From Rubrivivax rivuli (GTDB lineage Bacteria; Pseudomonadota; Gammaproteobacteria; Burkholderiales; Burkholderiaceae_C): a stretch of 64,000 bases of DNA. The notes below the pieces were generated by a model. The model was not told the DNA's origin, did no database searches, and was given only the letters and a program-made list of their open reading frames with translations. The stretch is from positions 310,001 to 374,000 of the forward strand of contig NZ_SACR01000004.1 of NCBI RefSeq assembly GCF_004016505.1, written 5' to 3'. Shown in pieces: positions 39,038 through 48,376 of the stretch (its first letter is position 1; every line of letters starts with the position of its first letter). Made by a program: the position numbers and the translations under genes.

Positions 39038-41065
39038 ATGGCCATCTCTCAGAATCTGCTGCTGACCGTTGCGCTGGCCCCCCTGGCCGGCGCCATGATC
39101 GCCGGCTTGGCCGGCAAGTGGGTGGGCCAGCGCGGCGCCCATTTCTTCACCATCCTGGGCGTGCTCATCGCCTTCATCGGCTCTTGCGTGGTGCTTTCGC
39201 AGGTGGCCGGCGGTGCGCGCTTCAACGAGACGCTCTACCAGTGGAGCGTGGTCGGCAAGACGGTGATGGAAGTCGGCTTCATGGTCGACGGCCTGACTGC
39301 CATGATGATGGTGGTGGTGACCTTCGTCAGCCTGATGGTGCACGTCTACACCATCGGCTACATGGAAGGCGACCCGGGCTACCAGCGCTTCTTCGCCTAC
39401 ATCAGCCTCTTCACCTTCAGCATGCTGATGCTGGTGATGGCCAACAACTTCCTGCAGCTGTTCTTCGGCTGGGAAGCGGTGGGTCTGGTGAGCTACCTGC
39501 TGATCGGCTTCTGGTTCAAGAAGCCGACCGCGGTGTTCGCCAACATGAAGGCCTTCCTGGTCAACCGCGTGGGCGACTTCGGCTTCATCCTGGGCATCGG
39601 CCTGGTGCTGGCCTACACCGGCTCGCTGAACTACACCGAGGTTTTCGCCAAGGCGCCTGAACTCGCGAAGATCACCTTCCCGTACCCCACCGTTGGCGGC
39701 GACTGGATGCTGATCACCGTGATCTGCATCTGCCTGTTCATCGGCGCGATGGGCAAGAGCGCGCAGTTCCCGCTGCACGTGTGGCTGCCCGATTCTATGG
39801 AAGGCCCGACGCCGATCTCGGCGCTGATCCACGCCGCCACGATGGTGACGGCCGGCATCTTCATGGTGGCGCGCATGTCGCCGCTGTTCGAGCTGAGCGA
39901 CACGGCGCTGAACTTCGTGCTCGTCATCGGCGCCATCACGGCGCTGTTCATGGGCTTCCTGGGCATCATCCAGAACGACATCAAGCGCGTGGTGGCCTAC
40001 TCCACGCTGAGCCAGCTGGGCTACATGACGGTGGCCTTGGGCCTGTCCGTCTACAGCGTGGCCGTGTTCCACCTGATGACGCACGCCTTCTTCAAGGCGC
40101 TGCTTTTCCTGGCTGCCGGCAGCGTGATCATCGGCATGCACCACGACCAGGACATCCGCAACATGGGCGGCCTGCGCAAGCACATGCCGGTGACCTGGCT
40201 CACCGCGCTGCTGGGCTCGCTGGCGCTCATCGGCACGCCGCTGTTCTCGGGCTTCTACAGCAAGGACAGCATCCTCATCGCTTCGCACCACAGCAGCTTG
40301 CCTGGTGCCACTTTCGCGATGGTGGCCATCTACATCGGCGTGTTCGTCACGGCCTTCTATTCGTTCCGCATGTACTTCCTGGTCTTCCACGGTGAAGAGC
40401 GCTTCCACCACAAGCCCTTCCCGCCCGAAGACGACCACAGCCACGGCCACGACGACCACCACGACCACACGCCGCACGAATCGCCCTGGGTGGTGACGGC
40501 GCCGCTGATCCTGCTGGCCATCCCCTCGGTGCTGATCGGCTTCATGGCCATCCAGCCCATGCTCTTCGGTGAGTTCCTGAAGGACGCCATCCTTGTCGAT
40601 GCCACCAAGCACCCGGCCATGGCCGCGCTGGCGAAAGACTTCCATGGCGCTTCCGCGATGGCCCTGCATGGCGTGCAGACCCTGCCGTTCTGGCTGGCCC
40701 TGGGCGGCGTGGCCACCGCCTGGTGGTTCTACCTGAAGCAGCCGGCCATCCCCGCGGCCATCGGCAAGGCCCTGAGCCCCATCGTGCGCGTGCTGGAGAA
40801 CAAGTACTACCTCGACTGGTTCAACGAAAACGTGCTGGCCAAGGGCTCGCGCCTCATCGGCACGGGCCTGTGGAAGGGCGGCGACCAGGCTGTCATCGAC
40901 GGCACCTTGGTCAACGGCTCGGCCGGCTTGGTGGGTCGCATCGCGGGGCTGGTGCGCCAGCTGCAGACCGGCCACCTCTACCAGTACGCGCTGGTGATGC
41001 TGCTGGGCATCTTCGGCCTGCTCACCTGGCAGCTGTGGCCCTACTTCGGCAGCCTCATCCGCTGA
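39038..41065 (+). CDS. nuoL: NADH-quinone oxidoreductase subunit L
   Basis: A 675-residue antiporter-like proton-pumping subunit. FFGWEAVGLVSYLLIGFW and HVWLPDSMEGPTPISALIHAATMVTAG carry the conserved Glu and Lys of the proton path, and the long lateral helix lies at the C-terminus. A His/Asp-rich loop (DDHSHGHDDHHDHTPH, near residue 465) interrupts the last third and could bind metal. The start is one base after the nuoK stop. Confidence 0.97.
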   Translation: MAISQNLLLTVALAPLAGAMIAGLAGKWVGQRGAHFFTILGVLIAFIGSCVVLSQVAGGARFNETLYQWSVVGKTVMEVGFMVDGLTAMMMVVVTFVSLMVHVYTIGYMEGDPGYQRFFAYISLFTFSMLMLVMANNFLQLFFGWEAVGLVSYLLIGFWFKKPTAVFANMKAFLVNRVGDFGFILGIGLVLAYTGSLNYTEVFAKAPELAKITFPYPTVGGDWMLITVICICLFIGAMGKSAQFPLHVWLPDSMEGPTPISALIHAATMVTAGIFMVARMSPLFELSDTALNFVLVIGAITALFMGFLGIIQNDIKRVVAYSTLSQLGYMTVALGLSVYSVAVFHLMTHAFFKALLFLAAGSVIIGMHHDQDIRNMGGLRKHMPVTWLTALLGSLALIGTPLFSGFYSKDSILIASHHSSLPGATFAMVAIYIGVFVTAFYSFRMYFLVFHGEERFHHKPFPPEDDHSHGHDDHHDHTPHESPWVVTAPLILLAIPSVLIGFMAIQPMLFGEFLKDAILVDATKHPAMAALAKDFHGASAMALHGVQTLPFWLALGGVATAWWFYLKQPAIPAAIGKALSPIVRVLENKYYLDWFNENVLAKGSRLIGTGLWKGGDQAVIDGTLVNGSAGLVGRIAGLVRQLQTGHLYQYALVMLLGIFGLLTWQLWPYFGSLIR

Positions 41066-41107
41066 GCCTGGCCTGAACCCGACAGAACAAGACAGAGAGA
41101 ACAAGTA

Positions 41108-42583
41108 ATGGGTCTGCTGAGCCTGTCCATCTGGTTGCCTGTTGCCTTCGGCGTGCTGCTGCTGGCCGTGGGCCGCGACCAGAACGCCAGCACCGTGCGC
41201 GGCCTCGCGCTGGTGGGGGCCATCGCGTCCTTCCTGGTCACGCTGCCGGTCATCACGCGCTTCGAGATCGGCACCGCGAAGATGCAGTTCGTCGAGAAGT
41301 TCTCGTGGATCGAGCGCTTCAACCTGCACTACCACCTGGGCGTGGACGGCCTGTCGATGTGGTTCGTGCCGCTGACGGCCTTCATCACCGTCATCGTGGT
41401 CATCGCCGCGTGGGAAGTCATCCAGGAACGCGTGGCCCAGTACATGGGAGCCTTCCTCATCCTCAGCGGCCTGATGATCGGCGTGTTCTGCGCCCTCGAC
41501 GGCATGCTGTTCTACGTGTTCTTCGAGGCCACGCTGATCCCGATGTACATCATCATCGGTGTCTGGGGCGGCCCGAAGCGCGTCTACGCGGCCTTCAAGT
41601 TCTTCCTCTACACGCTGGCCGGCAGCCTGCTGATGCTGGTGGCGCTGGTCTACCTCTACTTCAAGAGCGGCGGCAGCTTCGACATCCAGGCCTGGCACAA
41701 GCTGCCGCTGGACCTGCACGCACAGACCCTGCTGTTCTTCGCCTTCTTCGCGGCCTTCGCGGTGAAGGTGCCGATGTGGCCGGTGCACACCTGGCTGCCC
41801 GACGCCCACGTCGAGGCGCCCACCGGCGGCTCGGTGGTGCTGGCGGCCATCATGCTGAAGCTGGGCGCCTACGGCTTCCTGCGCTTCTCTATGCCCATCG
41901 CGCCCGACGCCGCGCGCGAGTTCGACTGGTTCATCGTCACGCTCAGCCTCGTGGCCGTGCTCTACATCGGCCTGGTGGCCCTGGTGCAGCAGGACATGAA
42001 GAAGCTGGTGGCCTACAGCTCCATCGCGCACATGGGCTTCGTGACCTTGGGCTTCTTCATGTTCAACGAACTCGGCGTGGCCGGCGGCATCGTGCAGATG
42101 GTCAGCCACGGCTTCGTCTCGGGCGCGATGTTCCTGTGCATCGGCGTGCTCTACGACCGCGTGCACAGCCGCGAGATCGCCAGCTACGGCGGCGTGGCCA
42201 ACACCATGCCCAAGTTCGCGGCCTTCGCGGTGCTCTTCGCCATGGCCAACTGCGGCCTGCCGGGCACGGCCGGCTTCGTGGGCGAGTGGATGGTCATCCT
42301 GGGCGCCGTGGAATACAACTTCTTCATCGCGCTGCTGGCCGCCACCACGCTGATCTTCGGCGCCGCCTACACGCTGTGGATGGTCAAGCGCGTCTACTTC
42401 GGCGATGTCGCCAACGACGACGTCAAGCAGTTGCAGGACATCAACGGCCGCGAGTTCCTGGTGCTCGCCGTGCTGGCGCTGGCGGTGCTGTGGATGGGCC
42501 TTTACCCCAAGCCTTTCACCGACGTGATGAACGCCTCGGTGGCCGAACTGCTGCAGCACGTGGCGCGCTCCAAGCTGAACTGA
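41108..42583 (+). CDS. nuoM: NADH-quinone oxidoreductase subunit M
   Basis: A 491-residue antiporter-like subunit with about fourteen helices. Conserved are YVFFEATLIPMYIIIGVWGG (key Glu), FAVKVPMWPVHTWLPDAHVEAPTGGSV and SSIAHMGFVTLGFF. Forty-two bases after nuoL. Confidence 0.97.
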   Translation: MGLLSLSIWLPVAFGVLLLAVGRDQNASTVRGLALVGAIASFLVTLPVITRFEIGTAKMQFVEKFSWIERFNLHYHLGVDGLSMWFVPLTAFITVIVVIAAWEVIQERVAQYMGAFLILSGLMIGVFCALDGMLFYVFFEATLIPMYIIIGVWGGPKRVYAAFKFFLYTLAGSLLMLVALVYLYFKSGGSFDIQAWHKLPLDLHAQTLLFFAFFAAFAVKVPMWPVHTWLPDAHVEAPTGGSVVLAAIMLKLGAYGFLRFSMPIAPDAAREFDWFIVTLSLVAVLYIGLVALVQQDMKKLVAYSSIAHMGFVTLGFFMFNELGVAGGIVQMVSHGFVSGAMFLCIGVLYDRVHSREIASYGGVANTMPKFAAFAVLFAMANCGLPGTAGFVGEWMVILGAVEYNFFIALLAATTLIFGAAYTLWMVKRVYFGDVANDDVKQLQDINGREFLVLAVLALAVLWMGLYPKPFTDVMNASVAELLQHVARSKLN

Positions 42584-42605
42584 CGGCCGAAAGAAGACAA
42601 GAAAC

Positions 42606-44087
42606 ATGAGCTCGATGAACTGGCACGTCGTCCACCCCGAGTTGTGGCTGTTGCTGGCGGCCTGCGTGGTGCTGCTGGTCGACATCTTCAACAACGACCC
42701 GGAACGCCGCCCCACCTTCTGGCTGACCCAGGCCTCCATCGCCATCTTCGTGTTCCTGCAGCTGCAAGACCACGGCGACGGCATCACGGCCTACGGCATG
42801 CAGGGCATGGTGGTGGTCGATCCCATGGGCCGGCTGCTGGCGGCGCTGGCGGGCCTGAGCGTGATGGTCACGCTGGCCTATGCCCGCCCCACGCTGGCCT
42901 CGCGCGACATGCTCAAGGGCGAGTTCTTCACGCTCGCACTCTTCGTGCTGCTGGGCATCAGCGTGATGTGCTCGGCCAACAATTTCCTCGTCGTCTATCT
43001 CGGCCTGGAACTGATGAGCCTGAGCCTGTACGCGCTGGCCGCGCTGCGCCGCGACCACGCCATCAGCACCGAAGCCGCGATGAAGTACTTCGTGCTCGGC
43101 GCGCTGGCCAGCGGCTTCCTGCTCTACGGCCTGAGCATGATGTACGGCGCCACCGGCACGCTGGAGATCCCCAAGGTCTTCGAGCGCATCGCCACCGGCA
43201 GCATCAACAAGGAAGTGCTGGTCTTCGGCGTCGTCTTCGTCGTCGCCGGCCTGGCCTTCAAGCTGGGCGCCGCGCCCTTCCACATGTGGGTGCCCGATGT
43301 CTACCAGGGCGCGCCCACGCCCGTCACGCTGCTGATCGGCGGCGCGCCCAAGTTCGCGGCCTTCGCCATCACCATCCGCCTGCTGGTGGAAGGCATGCTG
43401 GGCCTGGCGGTCGACTGGCAGCAGATGTTCATCGTGCTGGCCGTGGCTTCGCTGGCCATCGGCAACCTGGCGGCCATCGCGCAGAGCAACTTGAAGCGCA
43501 TGCTGGCCTACAGCACCATCTCGCAGATGGGCTTCATCGTGCTGGGCTTGAGCGCCGGCGTCGTCAGCGGCAACACGCTCAGCGCGGGCAACGCCTACAG
43601 CTCGGCGATGTTCTACCTGGTGGCCTACGTGCTCACCACGCTGGGCACCTTCGGCCTGATCATGTTCCTGAGCCGCCAGGGTTTCGAGAGCGAAGAGATC
43701 AGCGATTTCGCGGGCCTGGCCAAGCGCAGCCCCTGGGTGGCCGGCGTGATGACGGTCTTCATGTTCTCGCTGGCCGGCGTGCCGCCGATGGTGGGTTTCT
43801 TCGCCAAGCTCTCGGTGATCCAGGCCCTGGTCACGACCAACGTGCCCTTCTACATCGGCCTGGCCGTGGTGGCGGTGGTGTTCTCGCTGATCGGCGCCTA
43901 CTACTACCTGCGCGTGGTGAAGGTGATGTGGTTCGACGAGCCCTCGCAGACCGCCGCCGTGGTGCAGCCGCAAGGCGTGACGCTGCTGCTGGCGATCAAC
44001 GGCGCGGCGGTGCTGCTGTTCGGGCCCTTCAGCGGTGGCGTGATGGCGCTGTGCCGCGACGCCATCGTCAAGGCCCTGGCGAGTTGA
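42606..44087 (+). CDS. nuoN: NADH-quinone oxidoreductase subunit N
   Basis: A 493-residue antiporter-like subunit. YLGLELMSLSLYALAALRRD, KLGAAPFHMWVPDVYQGAPTPVT and YSTISQMGFIVLGLSAG are typical. Last complex I gene, followed after 19 bases by a NUDIX gene. Confidence 0.97.
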   Translation: MSSMNWHVVHPELWLLLAACVVLLVDIFNNDPERRPTFWLTQASIAIFVFLQLQDHGDGITAYGMQGMVVVDPMGRLLAALAGLSVMVTLAYARPTLASRDMLKGEFFTLALFVLLGISVMCSANNFLVVYLGLELMSLSLYALAALRRDHAISTEAAMKYFVLGALASGFLLYGLSMMYGATGTLEIPKVFERIATGSINKEVLVFGVVFVVAGLAFKLGAAPFHMWVPDVYQGAPTPVTLLIGGAPKFAAFAITIRLLVEGMLGLAVDWQQMFIVLAVASLAIGNLAAIAQSNLKRMLAYSTISQMGFIVLGLSAGVVSGNTLSAGNAYSSAMFYLVAYVLTTLGTFGLIMFLSRQGFESEEISDFAGLAKRSPWVAGVMTVFMFSLAGVPPMVGFFAKLSVIQALVTTNVPFYIGLAVVAVVFSLIGAYYYLRVVKVMWFDEPSQTAAVVQPQGVTLLLAINGAAVLLFGPFSGGVMALCRDAIVKALAS

Positions 44088-44106
44088 AGCCCGTCGGCAG
44101 CAAACC

Positions 44107-44721
44107 ATGGCCGCCGACGACGACGAACACCTGATCGAACGCAGCACCGGCGAAAGCGCGGTGCTGCACCGCGGCTGGCTCGAACTGCGCAAGGACGTGG
44201 TGCAGTTGCCCGATGGCAGCCGTGCCACGCGCGAGTACCTGCGCCACGGCGGCGCCGTGGCCGTGGTGCCGCTGCTCGATGACGAGCCCGGCGCCGAGAC
44301 TCGCCTGGTGCTGGTGCGCCAGTACCGCTACCCGCTGCAGAAAGTGCTGCTCGAGTTCCCGGCCGGCAAGCTGGAGTCCGGCGAGGACACCCTGACCTGC
44401 GCGATGCGCGAGTTGCAGGAGGAAACCGGCTACGTTGCGCGTGAGTGGGCCTACGGTGGCGAGATCCACAACGCCGCCGCCTACAGCACCGAGAGCATCT
44501 GGATCTGGTTCGCACGCGGGCTGCAGCCCGGTCCGCCGCGGCCCGATGCCGGCGAGTTCGTCGAGACGGTGACGCTGCCGCTGGCGGCGCTGGAAGCGCT
44601 CAGTGACCGTGGCGAACTGCCTGACGTCAAGACGCAGATCGGTTTGTTTTGGTTGCTGCGCGCACGCGCCGGCAAGATGTCATTACCTTGGCGGAGCGGC
44701 TCCAGCGGCGCCCACCTATGA
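44107..44721 (+). CDS. NUDIX hydrolase, ADP-ribose pyrophosphatase type
   Basis: A 204-residue hydrolase with a complete Nudix box starting GKLESGEDTL and ending RELQEETGY (near residues 97-119), preceded by EFPAG as in the ADP-ribose/NudF subgroup. It cleaves nucleoside diphosphates linked to another moiety, probably ADP-ribose. Directly downstream of nuoN and likely on the same transcript; housekeeping of NAD breakdown products would suit that position, but this is inference. Confidence 0.92.
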   Translation: MAADDDEHLIERSTGESAVLHRGWLELRKDVVQLPDGSRATREYLRHGGAVAVVPLLDDEPGAETRLVLVRQYRYPLQKVLLEFPAGKLESGEDTLTCAMRELQEETGYVAREWAYGGEIHNAAAYSTESIWIWFARGLQPGPPRPDAGEFVETVTLPLAALEALSDRGELPDVKTQIGLFWLLRARAGKMSLPWRSGSSGAHL

Positions 44722-44731
44722 TGTCCGCACG

Positions 44732-45202
44732 ATGAAAGTGCTGGATTTGCGCTGTTCCCACGGCCACGCCTTCGAGGGCTGGTTCGCATCGGAAGACGAC
44801 TTCCTGGAGCAGAACGGCCGCTCGCTGATCGCCTGCCCCTTGTGTGGGGACCACGCCATCAGCCGCACGCCCTCGGCCCCACGCCTGAACCTTTCGGGCG
44901 CGCGTGAGGTGGTGCCCCTGCCGGGCTCGCACGCCGCCGCAGAGCCCGCCGCGCTGCCCGCGCAGGCCCGTGTCGAAGAGGTGCAGGCCGCCTGGCTGCG
45001 GGGTGTGCGCCAGTTGATCGCCCGCACCGAAGACGTGGGCGCCCGTTTCCCGGAAGAGGCCCGCCGCATCCACTACGGTGAGGCGCCGAACCGCGGGATC
45101 CGCGGACACGCCACGCCCGAGGAGCGTGAAGCACTGCAGGAAGAGGGCATCGAGACCGTGGCCATCCCGGTGCCGCGTTCGCTCGACGGCCCGCTGCAAT
45201 AG
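44732..45202 (+). CDS. DUF1178 family protein
   Basis: A 156-residue protein starting MKVLDLRCSHGHAFEGWF at ATG 44732. It has a zinc-ribbon-like N-terminus (LRCSHGHAFEGWF and ACPLCGDH) and a conserved C-terminal EEARRIHYGEAPNRGIRGHATPEE, matching DUF1178. Function unknown; commonly found beside the nuo/NUDIX genes in Burkholderiales. Ten bases after the NUDIX stop. Confidence 0.9.
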   Translation: MKVLDLRCSHGHAFEGWFASEDDFLEQNGRSLIACPLCGDHAISRTPSAPRLNLSGAREVVPLPGSHAAAEPAALPAQARVEEVQAAWLRGVRQLIARTEDVGARFPEEARRIHYGEAPNRGIRGHATPEEREALQEEGIETVAIPVPRSLDGPLQ

Positions 45203-45248
45203 CGCTGCCCTGCAGCCTGCCGCAGGCGCGCGCCCTGCCGCCCGGCGC

Positions 45249-46652
45249 CTAGATCACACGACCCGGGTTCAAGAGGTTCTGCGGGTCCAGCGCGGCCTTG
45301 ATGCGGCGCATCAGGGCCAGCGCCACGGGTGACTTGCGGCGCGACAACTCGTCGCGCTTGAGCGCGCCGATGCCGTGTTCGGCGCTGAAAGAGCCGCCGT
45401 GCCGCGCGACCGCATCGAACACCACCGTGTTCACCGCGTGCTCCTGCTCGGCCAGGAAACGCCGGCCATCTTCGCCACGCGGCGCTTGCACGTTGTAGTG
45501 CAGGTTGCCATCGCCCAGGTGGCCGAAGTTCACCAGCTGCACGCCGGGGAACTGCGCCTGCAGCGCCGCATCGGTCTCTTCCACGAAGGCCGGGATGCGA
45601 GAGACGGGCACCGAGATGTCGTGCTTGATGTTCGGGCCTTCCTCGGCCTGCGCCAGCGGGATGCTCTCGCGCACATGCCACAGCGCCTGGCCCTGGGCCA
45701 GGGTCTCGGCCACCACGGCGTCGTGCACGATGCCGGCTTCCAGCGCCGCGCCCAGCACGCCTTCGAAGGCCTCGCGCGCATGGGCTTCGCTCTCGGTGTC
45801 GCTGTGCTCCAGCAGCACCGTCCAGGCCGCCTCGGGCAGCGGGTGTGGCAGGGTGGGAAAGTGCTTCGCGGTGAGTGCCAGCGCGTAGCCCCCCATCATC
45901 TCGAAGCCGGTGAGCCCCGCGCCCAGCCGCGCGCGCGCCAGCTGCAGCAGCGCCACGCAATCGGCCACGCTGGCGCAGGCGGCCAGCGCGGTGCCGGTGG
46001 CGGCGGGTTGCGGCGCGAGCTTCATCGTGGCCGCGGTGATGACGCCCAGCGTGCCTTCGCTGCCGATGAAGAGGTCGCGCAGGTCGTAGCCGGTGTTGTC
46101 CTTGCGCAGGCCCGACAGGCCGCTCCAGATCTCGCCTTCGGCCGTCACCACCTCCAGGCCCAGGCAGAGTTCGCGCGCATTGCCCCAGCGCAGCACCTGC
46201 GTGCCGCCGGCGTTGGTGGCCAGGTTGCCGCCCAGCGTGCAGCTGCCCTCGGCGGCCAGGCTCAGGGGGAAGAGCAGCCCGCGCTCTTCGGCCGCATGCT
46301 GCACGGCCTGCAGCACGCAGCCGGCTTCGGCGGTGAGCGTGAGGTTGGCCTCGTCGATCTCGCGCACACGGTTCAGGCGCTGCAGGCTCAGCAGCACCTG
46401 GGTGCCGCTGGCATCGGGCACGCCGCCGCCCACCAGGCCCGTGTTGCCGCCCTGTGGCACCACGCTCACGCCGGCTGTGGCGCAGGCGCGCAGCACCGCG
46501 GCCACCTCGGCCGTGTTGCCGGGCCGCACCACCGCCAGCGCCTTGCCGCGCCAGCGGCGGCGCCAGTCTTGCTCCCAGGCGCTGAGGTCGCCCTCGTGCA
46601 GCACGTTGGCGGCACCGACCACACCGCGCAGCGTGTCCAGCAGTGCCGTCAC
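45249..46652 (-). CDS. FAD-linked oxidase, D-2-hydroxyacid/D-lactate dehydrogenase type (GlcD family)
   Basis: A 467-residue flavoprotein. The PCMH-type FAD domain (about 30-215) contains VVPQGGNTGLVGGGVPD and LGGNLATNAGGTQVLRWGN. The C-terminal oxidase domain has FGHLGDGNLHYNV (metal-binding His) and SAEHGIGALKRDEL. It oxidises a D-2-hydroxyacid such as 2-hydroxyglutarate, lactate or glycolate; which one is not resolved. The start is GTG 46652, overlapping the DUF2069 stop by four bases (GTGA); the longer open frame upstream is only an overlap of that gene. Confidence 0.9.
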   Translation of the reverse strand: MTALLDTLRGVVGAANVLHEGDLSAWEQDWRRRWRGKALAVVRPGNTAEVAAVLRACATAGVSVVPQGGNTGLVGGGVPDASGTQVLLSLQRLNRVREIDEANLTLTAEAGCVLQAVQHAAEERGLLFPLSLAAEGSCTLGGNLATNAGGTQVLRWGNARELCLGLEVVTAEGEIWSGLSGLRKDNTGYDLRDLFIGSEGTLGVITAATMKLAPQPAATGTALAACASVADCVALLQLARARLGAGLTGFEMMGGYALALTAKHFPTLPHPLPEAAWTVLLEHSDTESEAHAREAFEGVLGAALEAGIVHDAVVAETLAQGQALWHVRESIPLAQAEEGPNIKHDISVPVSRIPAFVEETDAALQAQFPGVQLVNFGHLGDGNLHYNVQAPRGEDGRRFLAEQEHAVNTVVFDAVARHGGSFSAEHGIGALKRDELSRRKSPVALALMRRIKAALDPQNLLNPGRVI

Positions 46653-47086
46653 GCCGCAGCCTCGCCGGCCGCCTTGGCCTTCTCGGCGGCCGCGAGCGCG
46701 GCGCCGTTGCGTTGCCGCCAGCGGATGTAGATGCCGCTCACGATGAAGAGCACCAGGCTCAGCACGATCTCCAGCACCGCCATCAGCTGGCTCACGCCGC
46801 TTTCGGTGGTGGCACGCACCACGCCTTCCATGAAGTACAGCCACACCAGCAGGCTCAGCCAGCGGAAGGTGTACATGCGGTGGCGCAGCAAGCCGGCCAA
46901 GCAGAACACCAGCGGCAGCACCTTCAGCGCCAGCGTGCCGCTGCCGGTGGGGGCCAGCCACAGCTCCCAAGCCAGGCCCAGGGCGATGAGGGCCAGCAGG
47001 GCCGCCAGCGCGGCGGCGCGCGTGCTGCGCACGATGGCGTCGGGCGCGCGCGGGGGGGTGTCGTCAGGGGTGGATGCAGAAGGCAT
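46649..47086 (-). CDS. DUF2069 family membrane protein
   Basis: A 145-residue protein with four hydrophobic segments (about 26-45, 53-68, 77-92 and 103-120), including FRWLSLLVWLYFMEGVVRATTE, which matches DUF2069. Function unknown. Cotranscribed with the FAD oxidase gene; the divergent yihY-like gene begins only 17 bases away. Confidence 0.88.
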   Translation of the reverse strand: MPSASTPDDTPPRAPDAIVRSTRAAALAALLALIALGLAWELWLAPTGSGTLALKVLPLVFCLAGLLRHRMYTFRWLSLLVWLYFMEGVVRATTESGVSQLMAVLEIVLSLVLFIVSGIYIRWRQRNGAALAAAEKAKAAGEAAA

Positions 47087-47103
47087 GGGGCATCATAGCC
47101 AGC

Positions 47104-48363
47104 ATGAACATGCTCTCGCGCCCGCAGGGGCGCTCGCTGGCCGGCCTGGTGGCCCAGGCCCGCCTGCAGGCCTCGCTGCTGCTGCAGACGCTGCGCACCT
47201 GGCCCTGGTTCGAGACCCTGCGCACGCTGCGCCAGCGTTTCAGCGAAGACCGCCTGGGCCTCACCGCCGGCAGCCTCACCTTCACCACGCTGATCGCGCT
47301 GGTGCCGCTGGTCACGGTGACGCTGGCCATCTTCACCGCCTTCCCGATGTTTGCAGGCCTCGAAGTGGCCTTGCAGAAGTACTTCCTGCAGAACCTGGTG
47401 CCCGATGGCATCGCGCGGCCGGTGCTGCGTTCGCTGACGCAGTTCGCGGCCAAGGCGCGGGGTATCGGGACGGTGGGCTTGGTGCTGCTGGTGGCCACGG
47501 CGCTGGCGATGTCGCTCACCATCGACCGCACGCTCAACGCCATCTGGCGCGTGCGCCGCCCGCGCTCTTTCGCGCAGCGCGTGCTGGTCTACTGGGCCGG
47601 GCTCACGCTGGGGCCGCTGGTGCTGGGCTTCAGCGTGTGGCTCACCTCCTACGCGGTGTCGGCCTCGCGCGGGCTGGTGGGCACCCTGCCGGGCGGGGTG
47701 GGCCTGCTGCTGGAGACCATGCAGTTCCTGCTCTTCGCCGGTGCCACCGCGGCGATGTTCCATTACGTGCCCAACACCTCGGTGCGCTGGCGCCACGCCT
47801 GGGCCGGCGGCTTGTTCGTGGCGGCGGCCTTCGAGCTGGCCAAGAAGGCGCTGGCTTGGTACGTCGATGCCGTACCCACCTTCTCGGCCGTGTATGGCGC
47901 CTTCGCCACGCTGCCCATCCTGCTGCTGTGGATCTACCTCGGCTGGGTGATCGTGCTGCTGGGCGCGGTGATCGCGGCCTACGCGCCCAGCCTGCAGATG
48001 CGCGTGGCGGCGCGCCCCGCGGTACCGGGCTGGCGATTCGAGCTGGCGCTGGCCGTGCTGCGCCTGCTGGACGCTGCAAGGCTGGGCCCGCAGCGGGGCC
48101 TGTCGCTGGCCGCGCTGGGCGAGGCCCTGCGGGCCGATCCGCTGCAGCTGGAGCCCCTGGTCGACCTGCTGGCCGAGCTGGATTGGGTGCAGCGCATCGA
48201 CGAAGGCGGCAGCGCGCGCCATGTGCTTCTCTGCGACCCGGCGCGCACGCCGCTGCAGCCGCTGATCGACCGCACGCTGCTGGCGCCCAGCGCCACGGCC
48301 GCGGGCTTTCGCCGCAGCGCGGGCTTCGAGCAGGTGATGCTGGCCGACGCCTTGGCAGGCTGA
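47104..48363 (+). CDS. YihY/BrkB family inner-membrane protein
   Basis: A 419-residue protein. Residues about 35-295 hold six hydrophobic segments with the family pattern FSEDRLGLTAGSLTFTTLIALVPLVTV, RTLNAIWRVRRPRSFAQRVLVYW and AVYGAFATLPILLLWIYLGWVIVLLGA. The C-terminal 125 residues are soluble and may form a winged-helix-like domain. The family was once taken for RNase BN; its role is unknown. ATG 47104 fits the family; an upstream in-frame start would overlap the divergent gene. Confidence 0.88.
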   Translation: MNMLSRPQGRSLAGLVAQARLQASLLLQTLRTWPWFETLRTLRQRFSEDRLGLTAGSLTFTTLIALVPLVTVTLAIFTAFPMFAGLEVALQKYFLQNLVPDGIARPVLRSLTQFAAKARGIGTVGLVLLVATALAMSLTIDRTLNAIWRVRRPRSFAQRVLVYWAGLTLGPLVLGFSVWLTSYAVSASRGLVGTLPGGVGLLLETMQFLLFAGATAAMFHYVPNTSVRWRHAWAGGLFVAAAFELAKKALAWYVDAVPTFSAVYGAFATLPILLLWIYLGWVIVLLGAVIAAYAPSLQMRVAARPAVPGWRFELALAVLRLLDAARLGPQRGLSLAALGEALRADPLQLEPLVDLLAELDWVQRIDEGGSARHVLLCDPARTPLQPLIDRTLLAPSATAAGFRRSAGFEQVMLADALAG

Positions 48364-48376
48364 AGCCGGCGCAGCC

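Noticed and set aside
39026-42787. A 1253-codon open frame on the minus strand opposite nuoL-nuoM, rich in His, Gln, Asp and Glu
   Set aside because: It lies wholly antisense to conserved complex I genes; the composition is the usual shadow of GC-rich coding DNA, with no recognisable domain.
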